Positions 9,867 to 19,276 of a DNA stretch of 64,000 nucleotides are shown here, piece by piece; the stretch's first letter is position 1, and every line of letters begins with the position of its first letter. The notes under the pieces were generated by a model that was not told the origin of the DNA, searched no databases, and saw nothing but the letters and a program-made list of their open reading frames with translations. Source of the stretch: Allomuricauda sp. CP2A (GTDB lineage: Bacteria > Bacteroidota > Bacteroidia > Flavobacteriales > Flavobacteriaceae); contig NZ_LXTT01000039.1 of NCBI RefSeq assembly GCF_001683915.1, forward strand, positions 1 through 64,000, read 5' to 3'. Both the position numbers and the translations under genes were made by a program.

Positions 9867-11042
9867 CTAAATTCTTTCAAGGACAATTGCAGAAGCTCCA
9901 CCACCACCATTGCAAATGGCCGCAGCGCCCAGTTTGGCATTGTTCTGCTTCAATATATTGAGCAGGGTAATGGTGATCCTTGCCCCGGAACAGCCCAATG
10001 GGTGGCCCAAGGAAACTGCTCCTCCGTTCACATTTACATTGGCATCGGTAAGTCCCAAAAGTTTTGTATTGGCCAAGCCCACAACGGAAAAGGCCTCATT
10101 GAATTCAAAATAATCCACATCGGAAATGGCAACGCCTGCCCTTTCCAATGCTTTTGGCAAGGCTTTGGCCGGTGCTGTGGTGAACCATTCGGGCTCTTGG
10201 GCTGCATCAGCATACCCTTTTATAAAAGCCAAGGGCTCCAATCCCAGTTCCTGTGCTTTTTCCTCGCTCATCAATACCACCGCTGCCGCTCCATCATTTA
10301 TGGTGGAAGCATTGGCGGCCGTAACGGTACCATCTTTGGTGAAAGCGGGCCGCAATGCCGGAATTTTGTCCAGCTTCACGTTCTTGTATTCCTCATCTTC
10401 ATTCACAATGATGGGCTCGCCCCTACGTTGGGGAACCTCCACAGGAACCACTTCATCACTGAATTTTCCCGCTTTCCATGCTTCTGCTGATCTCTTATAC
10501 GATTGAATGGCGTAGGCATCTTGGTCCTCTCTGCTAAATTTATGTTCAGTGGCACAAGCATCGGCACAAACCCCCATGGCATTTTGATCATACGCATCCA
10601 CCAGTCCATCTTTTTGCATACCGTCCACCAAAGTTGCCGGACCGAATTTTACACCGTTGCGCATGTAGGCATAATGGGGAATGAGGCTCATATTTTCCAT
10701 ACCCCCGGCCACTACAATGGAATTTTCGCCCAAAGCAATGGACTGGGCCCCTAGCATAATGGCTTTCATTCCCGAGGCGCAAACCTTATTCACGGTTGTA
10801 CAGGGAACCGTATTGGGGATACCCGCATAAATAGCGGCTTGCCGTGCAGGAGCTTGCCCCGTACCGGCCTGTACCACATTTCCCATTAAGACTTCCTCTA
10901 CCAGTTCGGGCTTAAGACCTATTTTTTCCAATGCTCCCTTAATGGCAATGGAACCCAGTTTTGGGGCTGGTACAGTGGACAAAGCGCCCATAAAACTCCC
11001 AATTGGGGTCCTTGCGGCGGAAACAATAACAACTTTGTTCAT
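9867..11042 (-). CDS. Acetyl-CoA C-acetyltransferase (thiolase)
   Basis: This thiolase-family enzyme condenses two acetyl-CoA or cleaves 3-ketoacyl-CoA. Catalytic residues are visible: Cys88 in NKVCASGMK, the NEAF motif, the GHPLGCSGAR motif with the second Cys, and GGGGASA at the C-terminus. Length 391 aa is normal for a biosynthetic-type thiolase. Its sequence alone does not fix the physiological direction, and no beta-oxidation partner is nearby. Confidence 0.93.
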   Translation of the reverse strand: MNKVVIVSAARTPIGSFMGALSTVPAPKLGSIAIKGALEKIGLKPELVEEVLMGNVVQAGTGQAPARQAAIYAGIPNTVPCTTVNKVCASGMKAIMLGAQSIALGENSIVVAGGMENMSLIPHYAYMRNGVKFGPATLVDGMQKDGLVDAYDQNAMGVCADACATEHKFSREDQDAYAIQSYKRSAEAWKAGKFSDEVVPVEVPQRRGEPIIVNEDEEYKNVKLDKIPALRPAFTKDGTVTAANASTINDGAAAVVLMSEEKAQELGLEPLAFIKGYADAAQEPEWFTTAPAKALPKALERAGVAISDVDYFEFNEAFSVVGLANTKLLGLTDANVNVNGGAVSLGHPLGCSGARITITLLNILKQNNAKLGAAAICNGGGGASAIVLERI

Positions 11043-11155
11043 ATGTGCATTTTTACTGATGCGAAAATACTAAAATTAAATCCAAAAGGTCCAGAATCAC
11101 CCAGAGGCCTACTTCTTATTTATATTTTCTATTTTTGATGTGAACTGCACACAGA

Positions 11156-13192
11156 ATGGGAAAGACTTTAGACAATGTATATAAGCATCAATCGCTCGCC
11201 TACAAGTATTTTCTATATCTGATTTCTGTAGGGCTCATTGTATTCTTTTTTCCAAAAGGAGGGAAGTTCAAATATGATTTTCAAAAGGGAAAGCCTTGGC
11301 AATATGAGAATCTCTATGCTCCCATTGATTTCTCCATCAAAAAGACCCAGGATGAGATAGCCCAGGAGCAACAGTTGCTTCGCAACAGAAAGACGGATTA
11401 TTACACTTTTGATGCTTCCATAGTGACCACTGTCAAGAACGATGTGGAACAAGAGTTGAATGGTCTGTTCCAATCAAACCCATTTACCCGGCAGCAACAA
11501 CAAACGCTATCGAATAACGGAGAAGCCATAATTGACAGCATTTATGAGCTTGGGGTATTCCAAGACCTACCTTCATCAAACTCCATTGTATTGGTGAAGA
11601 ACAACGAGGCCATACCTTTGGATCCCAATGATTTTATGGATGTTCAGGAAGCCAAGGAACGGGTCGGCAGTATTTTATCAAAAAGGAATTTTCAAGGAGC
11701 TTCAAGGCTTGGAAATATCATCCAACGAAATGTGAGGCCCAATCTCTCTTTTGATGGGGCACTTACAGAAAGGGCATTGGAAGAAGAGCTCTCCAAGATT
11801 TCATATACCAGGGGCGAAGTTTCCGAAGGAAGATTGATCATAGCCAAGGGAGAGGTTGTTGAGGCCGAAAACTTCAAAATCCTCAGTTCCTTGAAGGATG
11901 AGTATGAATCCGAATTGTGGCGGGGCAACAATTACTATTTTATTCTTTTGGGGTATACCATTTTGGTAGCCTTGGTTTTGATTATGCTATTCTTGTTTTT
12001 AAAGCGGTATCGGAACGAAATCTTTAAGAACAACAACAAGGTCACCTTTATCTTTTTCAACATCCTGCTTATGGTCTTGGCCACCACCTTGACGGTAAAG
12101 AATTATGAAAGCTATGTGTATGTAGTGCCCCTTTGTATCCTTCCCCTTGTACTGAAAAACTTTTTTGATGCCCGGTTGGGGCTGTTCGTGCATGTGCTGA
12201 CCGTACTGATTCTTGGGTTTGTGGTGCCCAATAGTTTTGAGTACATCTTTTTGCAGATCATTGCAGGTATCGTTACCATTTTAACGGCATCGGAGCTCTA
12301 TAAAAGGGCCAATCTTTTTATATCGGTAGGGCAGATTACCCTGATTTACATTATTGGCTATTTTGCGTTCCATGCCATCCATGAAGGAAATCTTGAAAAT
12401 ATAGAGTGGATATTGTTCGGGGTTTTTGTTTTGAACGGACTTTTGACCCTTTTTGCGCAACCCTTGATCTATATGTTTGAAAAGATTTTTGGTTTGGTGT
12501 CCGATGTTTCCCTGCTGGAACTTTCCGATACCAATTCCAAATTATTGAAAGAACTCTCGGATAAGGCACCGGGAACCTTTCACCATTCCTTACAAGTGGC
12601 CAATTTGGCCGAAGCAGCAGCCAATGAGATTGGGGCAAATGCCATGTTGGTCAGGGTGGGTGCCCTGTACCATGATGTCGGTAAAATGGAAAAACCGACG
12701 TACTTTACCGAAAACCAAATCACCAATGTAAACCCCCATGATGACCTTCCGCCAAGAGAAAGCGCAAAAATCATTATAGACCACGTTATCAAGGGAATTG
12801 AAATTGCCCGCAAGAACAATATACCGGATCGGGTGATAGATTTTATACGCACCCATCACGGTACTACCTTGGTATATTATTTTTTCAAGAAGCAGCAAGA
12901 GTTGGAAACCGATGTTGATCCTGAGGATTTTAAATATCCCGGACCCATTCCATTTTCCAAAGAAACAGCTGTTTTGATGATGTCAGATGCTGTAGAAGCC
13001 GCATCCAAAAGTTTAAAAAACCCAACTTTCACCATTATAGACGAATTTGTGGATAAAATAGTTAAGGGTCAGATGCAGGCCAATCAGTTTTTAAATGCCA
13101 ACATTACCCTCAAAGAAATTGAGATGGTGAAGAAAGTATTGAAACAAAAGCTCACCAACATTTACCATTTGCGTGTGGAGTATCCAGAGTAG
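11156..13192 (+). CDS. 7TM receptor-type HD phosphohydrolase (PgpH-like)
   Basis: Layout matches the PgpH family, whose Listeria member hydrolyses cyclic di-AMP. There is an N-terminal membrane anchor, an extracytoplasmic 7TMR-HDED domain (about 40-260), a block of seven predicted membrane helices (about 265-460) and a cytoplasmic HD domain (about 490-675). The HD residues are seen in FHHSLQVANLAE and LYHDVGKMEKP, with later metal-binding His residues in the THHGTT segment. Length 678 aa fits. Specificity for c-di-AMP is inferred from family. It precedes the tRNA genes. Confidence 0.9.
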   Translation: MGKTLDNVYKHQSLAYKYFLYLISVGLIVFFFPKGGKFKYDFQKGKPWQYENLYAPIDFSIKKTQDEIAQEQQLLRNRKTDYYTFDASIVTTVKNDVEQELNGLFQSNPFTRQQQQTLSNNGEAIIDSIYELGVFQDLPSSNSIVLVKNNEAIPLDPNDFMDVQEAKERVGSILSKRNFQGASRLGNIIQRNVRPNLSFDGALTERALEEELSKISYTRGEVSEGRLIIAKGEVVEAENFKILSSLKDEYESELWRGNNYYFILLGYTILVALVLIMLFLFLKRYRNEIFKNNNKVTFIFFNILLMVLATTLTVKNYESYVYVVPLCILPLVLKNFFDARLGLFVHVLTVLILGFVVPNSFEYIFLQIIAGIVTILTASELYKRANLFISVGQITLIYIIGYFAFHAIHEGNLENIEWILFGVFVLNGLLTLFAQPLIYMFEKIFGLVSDVSLLELSDTNSKLLKELSDKAPGTFHHSLQVANLAEAAANEIGANAMLVRVGALYHDVGKMEKPTYFTENQITNVNPHDDLPPRESAKIIIDHVIKGIEIARKNNIPDRVIDFIRTHHGTTLVYYFFKKQQELETDVDPEDFKYPGPIPFSKETAVLMMSDAVEAASKSLKNPTFTIIDEFVDKIVKGQMQANQFLNANITLKEIEMVKKVLKQKLTNIYHLRVEYPE

Positions 13193-13234
13193 TGATGCTG
13201 GAAATCAAATGGTTTTAAAAAAAATGAAAAATAG

Positions 13235-13265
13235 TTGCGATCTTTCGGATGAAAAGGTACATTTG
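13235..13265 (+). promoter_or_regulatory. Promoter of tRNA-Ser
   Basis: TTG (13235-13237) and TACATTTG (13258-13265) are separated by 20 bases, a perfect match to the Bacteroidota TTG-N20-TAnnTTTG promoter. The tRNA starts about 40 bases further on. Confidence 0.75.
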
Positions 13266-13306
13266 CATCCGCATTTTTAGATGCACGTTCATATAATAAA
13301 TGAATA

Positions 13307-13390
13307 GGAGAGGTGCCGGAGTGGTAACGGAGCAGATTGCTAATCTGTCGGCGGGTAACTGTCGCCTGGGTTCGAGTCCCAGTCTCTCCG
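13307..13390 (+). tRNA. tRNA-Ser (GCT)
   Basis: A cloverleaf with a long variable arm is visible. The acceptor stem GGAGAGG pairs with TCTCTCC (last pair G-T). The anticodon loop lies in CAGAT-TGCTAAT-CTG, giving anticodon GCT. The T arm reads CTGGG-TTCGAGT-CCCAG and the discriminator base is G. CCA is not encoded. Confidence 0.95.
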
Positions 13391-13426
13391 CTTTTTCCTT
13401 TTAAATATTTGGAATATTTTCAGGGA

Positions 13427-13579
13427 GTAGTACAGTGCCAAGCATGGTGTAGACTCCGCCCGGTTCCCGATGTAGATTATAGGATTGTTTGGAATTTGGG
13501 TATTGAAATTTAGAATATTGGCATTTATGTCATTTTTCGGGGTGTAGTACCTCGACAAGCTCGGTATAAACTCCGCCCG
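13427..13579 (+). repeat. Two 36-bp degenerate direct repeats between the tRNA genes
   Basis: Copies at 13427-13462 and 13544-13579 agree at 28 of 36 positions by eye. Both begin GTAGTAC and end ACTCCGCCCG. The second copy follows CGGGGTGTAG (13538-13547), which is identical to the first ten bases of tRNA-Pro. The 40 bases before it resemble the sequence just before tRNA-Pro. The block looks like decayed duplications of the tRNA-Pro 5' region plus a REP-like unit. Confidence 0.6.
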
Positions 13580-13651
13580 AGCGGGCTACTTAAACGGTAG
13601 TGCTTTTTTGGAGTTTGATATTTAGAACATTTCAGCCAATGGGCTGTATTT

Positions 13652-13726
13652 CGGGGTGTAGCGTAGCCCGGTTATCGCGCCTGCTTTGGGAGCAGGAGGT
13701 CGCAGGTTCGAATCCTGCCACCCCGA
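13652..13726 (+). tRNA. tRNA-Pro (TGG)
   Basis: The acceptor stem CGGGGTG pairs with CACCCCG. The anticodon arm is CCTGC-TTTGGGA-GCAGG, giving anticodon TGG. The T arm is GCAGG-TTCGAAT-CCTGC and the discriminator is A. The integrase gene starts 227 bases downstream, so the 3' end of this gene is the natural candidate for the element's attachment site. Confidence 0.95.
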
Positions 13727-13760
13727 CTTTTAGGGTTTTAGCAGAAACCTAAAAAAGGTT

Positions 13761-13808
13761 AATCAAATGAATTTCAGGAAATTACATATTTTTTGAATTC
13801 ATTTGATT
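13761..13808. repeat. 13-bp perfect inverted repeat between tRNA-Pro and the integrase
   Basis: AATCAAATGAATT (13761-13773) and its exact reverse complement (13796-13808) flank a 22-base AT-rich loop. It is followed by GTTACC-type words at 13830-13885. It could be an arm-type integrase or excisionase binding region, or a terminator, although it lacks a T run. Confidence 0.45.
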
Positions 13809-13953
13809 GCCTTTAAAACCAAAACAAAAGTTACCTATTCGGTTACCTGATTATAACCGATTTTTTTCACTACTTTGGTAACCCATCAGCATTTGACTTT
13901 CGTTTCGATTTGACTTTCAAAAAAAATCGAATATTCACCTAAAACGAGAGTCT

Positions 13954-15228
13954 ATGGACACTTCAAGAACTTTCAGCATTCATTTTTGGCTGAACCTGGC
14001 CAAGAAAAACGATGATTTGGCACCCATTTATGCGCGGGTGACCGTGGATGGAAAGCGTGCCGAAATCAGTCTGAAACGCACAACAAAAGTTACCTTTTGG
14101 GATACCAAAGCAAAAAAAACCACAGCAAGGACCCCTGAGGGAAAAGAACTGAACGATTATTTGGACCAGGTCCACGCCAAGTTATTGGCCTGTTACAAGC
14201 ATATGTCATCCGATTTTGAACTTATTACCGCGCAATCAATAAAAGCAAGATTTCTCGGAACGGATGAAAAACACAAAACTTTATTGGAACTTGTGAGTTA
14301 TCATAACAATAATGTAGGCGGGAACATAAGGCCCGGTACCATGAAGAACTACTTCACCACGGAAAAATACATCAAAAAGTTCCTGCTACAGTCCCAAAGG
14401 ACGGGTGATATCTATCTCAAGCACCTGCGTTATAGCTTTATCATCGATTTTGAACAATTCCTTAGAAAGGGGCCATCGTTGCAGAACAAAAATCCATTGA
14501 ACAACAACGGGGTGATGAAACATTTGGAGCGGCTGCGCAAACTGATGAACCTTGCCCTTGATCTGGAATGGGTGGAAAAGAATCCTTTTGCCAGATATAA
14601 ATTAAAGTTCCATAAGCACCAAAGCGATTTCTTATTGGAACATGAGCTTGACGCTTTCAGAAATGCAAGGACAATTGACCAGGGGCATGAGTTCGTTCGG
14701 GACGTATTTGTATTTTCTTGCTATACGGGACTGTCCTATATCGATGTCAAACGATTGGGGAGGCACAATGTGGTCTTGGGCATGGACGGTAAGTTTTGGC
14801 TATCGCTGGAAAGAACAAAGACACGACATCCCGTAAAGGTCCCCCTGTTGGAAGAGGCCATGGAAATTTTGGAACGTTACCGGGATAGGCCATGTGCAGG
14901 GGACAATACGCTATTACCGGTCTATTCAAACCAAAAGGTGAATATGTACCTCAAGGACATAGCCCAAGACCTGGGAATTGAAAAGAGACTTACCTTCCAT
15001 TCGGCCAGGCATACTTTTGCCACCACGGTAACACTTTCAAATGGGGTCCCCATAGCGACCGTTTCAAAATTGTTGGGCCATACCAAGATCACAACTACCC
15101 AAATTTATGCCAGGGTACTTGAGGACAAGATCAGTGCCGATATGGAGGGGTTAAGGACTGTATTGAAAGAAGGGAAGACCAATAAGGAGAAAGAATCTTG
15201 GGTTGGTAAGAAAGGTCTGCCCCTTTGA
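13954..15228 (+). CDS. Tyrosine site-specific recombinase (IntDOT-like integrase)
   Basis: This enzyme integrates and excises a mobile element. It has an N-terminal arm-binding domain (about 1-90), a phage SAM-like core-binding domain (about 100-205) and a catalytic domain (about 220-400). The catalytic box LTFHSARHTFATT (H-x-x-R-H) and LLGHTKITTTQIYARV (H and nucleophile Tyr) are intact. The usual first catalytic Arg is Ser here (YTGLSYIDVK), as established for the Bacteroides CTnDOT integrase. Length 424 aa fits. It lies just past tRNA-Pro and reads into the accessory region. Confidence 0.93.
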   Translation: MDTSRTFSIHFWLNLAKKNDDLAPIYARVTVDGKRAEISLKRTTKVTFWDTKAKKTTARTPEGKELNDYLDQVHAKLLACYKHMSSDFELITAQSIKARFLGTDEKHKTLLELVSYHNNNVGGNIRPGTMKNYFTTEKYIKKFLLQSQRTGDIYLKHLRYSFIIDFEQFLRKGPSLQNKNPLNNNGVMKHLERLRKLMNLALDLEWVEKNPFARYKLKFHKHQSDFLLEHELDAFRNARTIDQGHEFVRDVFVFSCYTGLSYIDVKRLGRHNVVLGMDGKFWLSLERTKTRHPVKVPLLEEAMEILERYRDRPCAGDNTLLPVYSNQKVNMYLKDIAQDLGIEKRLTFHSARHTFATTVTLSNGVPIATVSKLLGHTKITTTQIYARVLEDKISADMEGLRTVLKEGKTNKEKESWVGKKGLPL

Positions 15229-15969
15229 AGAATTGATCTGAAAACCTTTAGTGCGGCCTTTTTGAACAATACAGGTCCAATGGACCACTGGGTTAATTTC
15301 TAAGTGTAATTTGGCCATGGAAGACTCTAACGGGACGCTATTTTACAGCCCAATGGGGAATGGATCGGCGATAGGCCATTCAGGTATTTACATGGGATCG
15401 ATGTTCATGATAAAAAAACTTTCATCTTGAAGGGAGATATTTTCTGCCATGGAAACCACAATACAACCACTCCCAAAAGCAATGGGTTCCATATCGTTTG
15501 CCCTGCACATAACGATATGTTGACAGGATTTGACAATTAAATTGATAATATCCATAATCGCTTGAACTTTTCACCTAAGCAAACGCCTCCAGTATATCAG
15601 TTTTATCTTTCCTATAATCGGTGAATTCCTGTTAAAGATAAGTAGATAATAAATGAAATAAGGCGGCATGTCCTTGTCTTGAAACAAAGCGATGCCCAAA
15701 GAATTGCGAAAATCATAAGGTTTTACCATAAAGCTGGTTCTTTTCCAGTAGGTCATAGGGGTATTTGAAGTTTTGGGACCAAAACCATTTTATCCCCTGT
15801 TCTTTTCTAAACATAAATAATCCAATGCTGGATCTAAGATGGTCGATCAAATATCCATATCGGTGGGATAGGATTCCAACACAGGAAAAATTAATTGATA
15901 CCCAGTACCAGAAGGTCCTGTAATCCTTCATTGCAGAAGACCTTGTGGGACGCGATCGATCATTGAATT
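15229..15969. other. Gene-poor stretch after the integrase
   Basis: No supported gene. On the minus strand two short open frames (15713-15973, GTG start, and 15571-15756) are in different frames and overlap by 44 bases. Both are rich in aromatic residues and match nothing I recognise. They could be remnants of one frameshifted gene, but there is no motif to prove it. The sco1 stop codon lies at the right edge. Confidence 0.4.
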
Positions 15970-16680
15970 TCACATAGCCTCCACAGCTGCGTTTATATGT
16001 TCTATGGTATTGTCTGAATTTACTCCCAACCCCTCCTGTTGGAAGATCATTTCCCCATTAGGGTCAAAGACACTTATGATGTTTGAATGGGAAAAATCCA
16101 TTGGTGAAATTTCCTTGTAGCTCACGGACAAAACAGCGGCAAATTCACGTGTGTTTTCTTCTGTGGAACGTAAAAACAACCAAGGCTCCCCATCCATAAG
16201 GTTTTCTTGGGCAAAGGCCTTTAAGCGTTCAGGGGTATCGGTTTCAGGGTCTATACTGACAAAGATCATTTTTACATTTTTCTTGGAATGTTCGGGCAAG
16301 CGTTCCTCGATATTTCGCATATCGGCCACCAAGCGGGGGCAGGCCGCTTTGCAACTGGTATAGATCATGACCATGACCAAAACATCACCTTGAAGGTCTT
16401 TGAGCTGTATATCCGTACCATTTTGGGTTGTCCACGTAGATGGAAGATTGTAAATGGACATATCTGAATAAGGTCTAATAGCCTTTTCTTTTCTTTTGTT
16501 TTCAACTTTGACCAAATCCATTTTACAGATGGGGCAGCTCCCTTTTTGGCCATAGGTTTTGTTCCCTTCGCATTGCATTGGGCAGTGATAGGCCACATCT
16601 TTGACCACTGTCCCCGAATCATGGTTCTTGCAGGCTGCAAGAGCCAATGAAATGATCAATACAACTAAATAGGGTTTCAT
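15970..16680 (-). CDS. SCO1/SenC-type copper chaperone lipoprotein with N-terminal metal-binding domain
   Basis: The start at 16680 gives MKPYLVVLIISLALAAC, a lipoprotein signal with Cys17. Residues about 28-60 are a heavy-metal-binding module (YHCPMQCEGNKTY, GSCPICKMDL). Residues about 75-235 are the SCO thioredoxin fold with the copper-binding CxxxC (SCKAACP) and the later His (DFSHSN). SCO proteins load copper into oxidases and other copper enzymes. Here the gene follows nirV and nirK by 10 bases, so nitrite reductase is the likely client. Confidence 0.9.
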   Translation of the reverse strand: MKPYLVVLIISLALAACKNHDSGTVVKDVAYHCPMQCEGNKTYGQKGSCPICKMDLVKVENKRKEKAIRPYSDMSIYNLPSTWTTQNGTDIQLKDLQGDVLVMVMIYTSCKAACPRLVADMRNIEERLPEHSKKNVKMIFVSIDPETDTPERLKAFAQENLMDGEPWLFLRSTEENTREFAAVLSVSYKEISPMDFSHSNIISVFDPNGEMIFQQEGLGVNSDNTIEHINAAVEAM

Positions 16681-16690
16681 GTTTTGGGTA

Positions 16691-17470
16691 TTAGAGGGTT
16701 TCCTTGCTATTTTTCGCGCACCTAAATCCAAGATTTTTAATACTGTACCTAGCTTTTATACTTCCCCTGAATGCATAGCGCATAAAGGCGGCGTAGTTCA
16801 TGAGATCTGTTGCGCCAATGGCCGCGCTCCCGCAGAACAAGTTACTGTCCTTATCCACATCCTTTCTGGATTCGCCCGAAATCAGGACAGAATTAAAATC
16901 CAAGGTCCACTCCCAGACCAAACCGTGCAAATCGTAAACGCCCCAATAATTTTTAGGGGTTTGGCCTATGGACCTCTCATCGGACCTGGGCGTTTCGTAC
17001 CACGACAGTATTTTTTGGTTATATGAAGCCTTCTTTCTGGCGTCGCCGGTAACTTCGTCGGCCATTGCAACATATTCCCATTCATCTATGGTGGGCAATC
17101 GTTTTCCCTGACACTCGCAATACGCTTTTGCCGCAAACCAGGATACATGGGTTACAGGACTATTGGGATTTTCGGTATCGTTGAGGGTCGTATCGTTTTT
17201 GAATTGGCGCAAATAATTTTCGTCCGCGTAAAGTTTCAATACATTGGATTTTTGCCATTTAGGATTGTCCTTCAAAAACTGTAAAAATTGGCCATTGGTC
17301 ACCGGATAGGTGTCCAGCTCAAAATCTTGGACTTCAACTAAGGATGTATCCTGTCCGTACAAAGGGACGTAACGACCACCTATGATACTTGCCATACCAT
17401 CCGTCTGGGCAAAACCAAACGTCTGGAAGATCAAATAGGCAAATACTGCTCTAAAGGGAATCGCAAACAT
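16691..17470 (-). CDS. nirV: Formylglycine-generating-enzyme-like protein NirV
   Basis: The FGE-sulfatase fold is recognised from the order of blocks GRYVPLYG, DFELDTYPVTNGQFLQFL, PVTHVSWFAAKAYCECQGKRLPTIDEWEYVA, GVYDLHGLVWEWTLDF and YAFRGSIKARYSIKNLGFRC. A signal peptide (cut near FGFAQ) sends it to the periplasm. Proteins of this fold beside nirK are called NirV; their exact role is unsettled. It lies 14 bases after nirK and 10 before sco1, so the three genes form one minus-strand unit. Confidence 0.85.
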   Translation of the reverse strand: MFAIPFRAVFAYLIFQTFGFAQTDGMASIIGGRYVPLYGQDTSLVEVQDFELDTYPVTNGQFLQFLKDNPKWQKSNVLKLYADENYLRQFKNDTTLNDTENPNSPVTHVSWFAAKAYCECQGKRLPTIDEWEYVAMADEVTGDARKKASYNQKILSWYETPRSDERSIGQTPKNYWGVYDLHGLVWEWTLDFNSVLISGESRKDVDKDSNLFCGSAAIGATDLMNYAAFMRYAFRGSIKARYSIKNLGFRCAKNSKETL

Positions 17471-17484
17471 GATGCTGGCTTTAG

Positions 17485-18924
17485 CTACTTGTTTTTTACT
17501 TTATTGACCATTTCCGAGGTAACCACTGTTTTGTTATTGTCCCAATTGTTGTACACATAGGTCAGCACATTGGCAATTTCTTCTGATGAGAGCATTTGTC
17601 TGGTCATGACACTATTGTACTTTTGACCGTTGACCGTAATCTCACCGGTTTTTCCATTCAGTACAATGTCAATGGCCCGGTTGACATCGGCATTGAGATA
17701 ATCTGAATTTGCCAATGGTGGAAATGCATTGGGGATACCTTGGCCTTCCGCCTGATGACAAGCAAAACAGGTTTGCATATAGATCTGCTTGCCGAACTTC
17801 ATCTGTTCTTCAAAATTTTGGGCTGGAATCTCTGATTCCACAACGCCATCAGTGGTTGGCATTTCCTGTATTCCAGGGCCTTCCGGTAGGTAAATGCCAT
17901 CATATTGCTCACCGGTATAAATATTTTCGTTTTCCTCTCCTTCCACTTTTAGCATGGCCAAAGCCCCTTTGTTGAACGCCCTGAAAATGGAATGGTCCAC
18001 CAAGATGAAGGTTCCGGGAACATTGACGTGAAATTCTACAATGGCGGCTCCTCCTGCGGGGATCATAGTGGTCTGTACATTTTCGTTGATCAAGTCGCCT
18101 CCTTCAATATGAACCTTATCAAATATTTCACCAATGACATGAAAGGAAGATACCAAGCCCGGACCACCATTGCCCACAAAAAGCCTAACTGTCTCCCCAA
18201 CCTTTGCAGTGATGGCATTATCGCCCGTCAAGGCGCCCACATTTCCGTTAAAGACCACATAATCTGCATTTTCATCAACGGCTTTTTGCATATCAAAGGG
18301 TTGTAGACCACGCTCACCATTGGCCCCTTTGGTATAAAAGTCTCCTTGCATGATGTAGTATTCCTTATCAACAATAGGCAATCCTCCGTCAGGCTCCACT
18401 AAAATCAAGCCGTACATACCATTAGCAATGTGCATGCCCACTGGGGCGGTCGCACAGTGATAGACATAAAGCCCCGGGTTCAGGGTTTTAAAGGAAAATA
18501 CTTTTTCGTGCCCTGGTGCAACAAAAGAGGATTCAGCTCCACCACCGGGACCGGTAACGGCATGAAGATCAATATTGTGGGGCAACTTATTGTCAGGGTG
18601 ATTCTGTAAATGGAATTCGACCTCATCTCCGACCCTGGTCCTGATAAAGCTCCCAGGTACGGTCCCCCCAAAAGTCCAGAACACATACCTTACACCATCG
18701 GTCAATTCCCCTTCTTTTTCAAGGATTTCCATTTCAACGATGAGTTTTTTGGCCTTTCTTTCCCCTACCGGCCTGGGGACATTTGGTGGGGAGGTCAATT
18801 CTGCTTTCATTTCCCTATGAACAGGAATATCCTCTGTGTTAGTGTGCACTTTTTTTTTGCTTTTAAAGCAACCATACGCTGACAGAATTAGAGCAATTGA
18901 TAGGATTTTTAGAATCGACTTCAT
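17485..18924 (-). CDS. nirK: Copper-containing nitrite reductase with C-terminal cytochrome c domain
   Basis: This enzyme reduces nitrite to nitric oxide in the periplasm. From the start at 18924 there is a lipoprotein signal (LSAYGC, Cys19), two cupredoxin domains (about 70-370) and a cytochrome c domain (about 385-475; heme motif CFACH, then [11 protein letters not shown]). Copper ligands are visible: [23 protein letters not shown] (type 1 Cys, His, Met) and LVDHSIF. The Asp of NIDLH and the His of VDHS match catalytic residues. The tail heme probably receives electrons directly. It is lipid-anchored and the first gene of the nirK-nirV-sco1 unit. Confidence 0.95.
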   Translation of the reverse strand: MKSILKILSIALILSAYGCFKSKKKVHTNTEDIPVHREMKAELTSPPNVPRPVGERKAKKLIVEMEILEKEGELTDGVRYVFWTFGGTVPGSFIRTRVGDEVEFHLQNHPDNKLPHNIDLHAVTGPGGGAESSFVAPGHEKVFSFKTLNPGLYVYHCATAPVGMHIANGMYGLILVEPDGGLPIVDKEYYIMQGDFYTKGANGERGLQPFDMQKAVDENADYVVFNGNVGALTGDNAITAKVGETVRLFVGNGGPGLVSSFHVIGEIFDKVHIEGGDLINENVQTTMIPAGGAAIVEFHVNVPGTFILVDHSIFRAFNKGALAMLKVEGEENENIYTGEQYDGIYLPEGPGIQEMPTTDGVVESEIPAQNFEEQMKFGKQIYMQTCFACHQAEGQGIPNAFPPLANSDYLNADVNRAIDIVLNGKTGEITVNGQKYNSVMTRQMLSSEEIANVLTYVYNNWDNNKTVVTSEMVNKVKNK

Positions 18925-18991
18925 TTTGGTTGATTTTTTTGGATATTCATTAAAACTATAAATTATCAAAGAGGAAGACAAAATTATTAAT

Positions 18992-19007
18992 AGGATAAAG
19001 TTATCCT
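18992..19007. promoter_or_regulatory. 16-bp palindrome upstream of nirK (candidate operator)
   Basis: AGGATAA-AG-TTATCCT lies 68 bases before the nirK start codon in the divergent nirK/FUSC intergenic region. Its arms are perfect 7-mers. The position suits a regulator of nirK, but the word does not match the FNR/NnrR or NsrR sites I know. Confidence 0.4.
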
Positions 19008-19276
19008 TTTTATAGGAAAAACCTAATCCAGTTCAGGACTGTTTCGTTCCTCTTTTGTAGTAGCCATCTTAAATTCCATTGTTGGCCTGGCCGATGAATA
19101 GGCCAAATATTTTTCCATTTTCTGTGAAGTGAAGGGGGATTGCACTTGCAGAAATTCAACATATCCATCTTATTTTTCCGTTCCTGTGATTGTTCAACGT
19201 CTTAACTGTAGCTTAAGCCCGTGCTTACTTTGGAATTGGCTTGTGGGGATGAAAGGATGAAGGTTAAGGGTTATCT
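19008..19276. other. Divergent intergenic region, nirK / FUSC protein
   Basis: No ORF supported. A weak TTGGCC...GGCCAA hairpin with a short T run occurs at about 19082-19115. TATCTTTG (19272-19279), a perfect -7 word, overlaps the proposed TTG start of the FUSC gene. Confidence 0.4.

Noticed and set aside
13340..13558. Minus-strand frame of 72 codons
   Set aside because: It overlaps tRNA-Ser and runs through the degenerate repeats. The KRRDWDSNPGDS segment is the usual artefact of translating a tRNA.
13391..13651. CRISPR array between the tRNA genes
   Set aside because: Only two degenerate 36-base copies, 117 bases apart, with no regular spacers and no cas genes.
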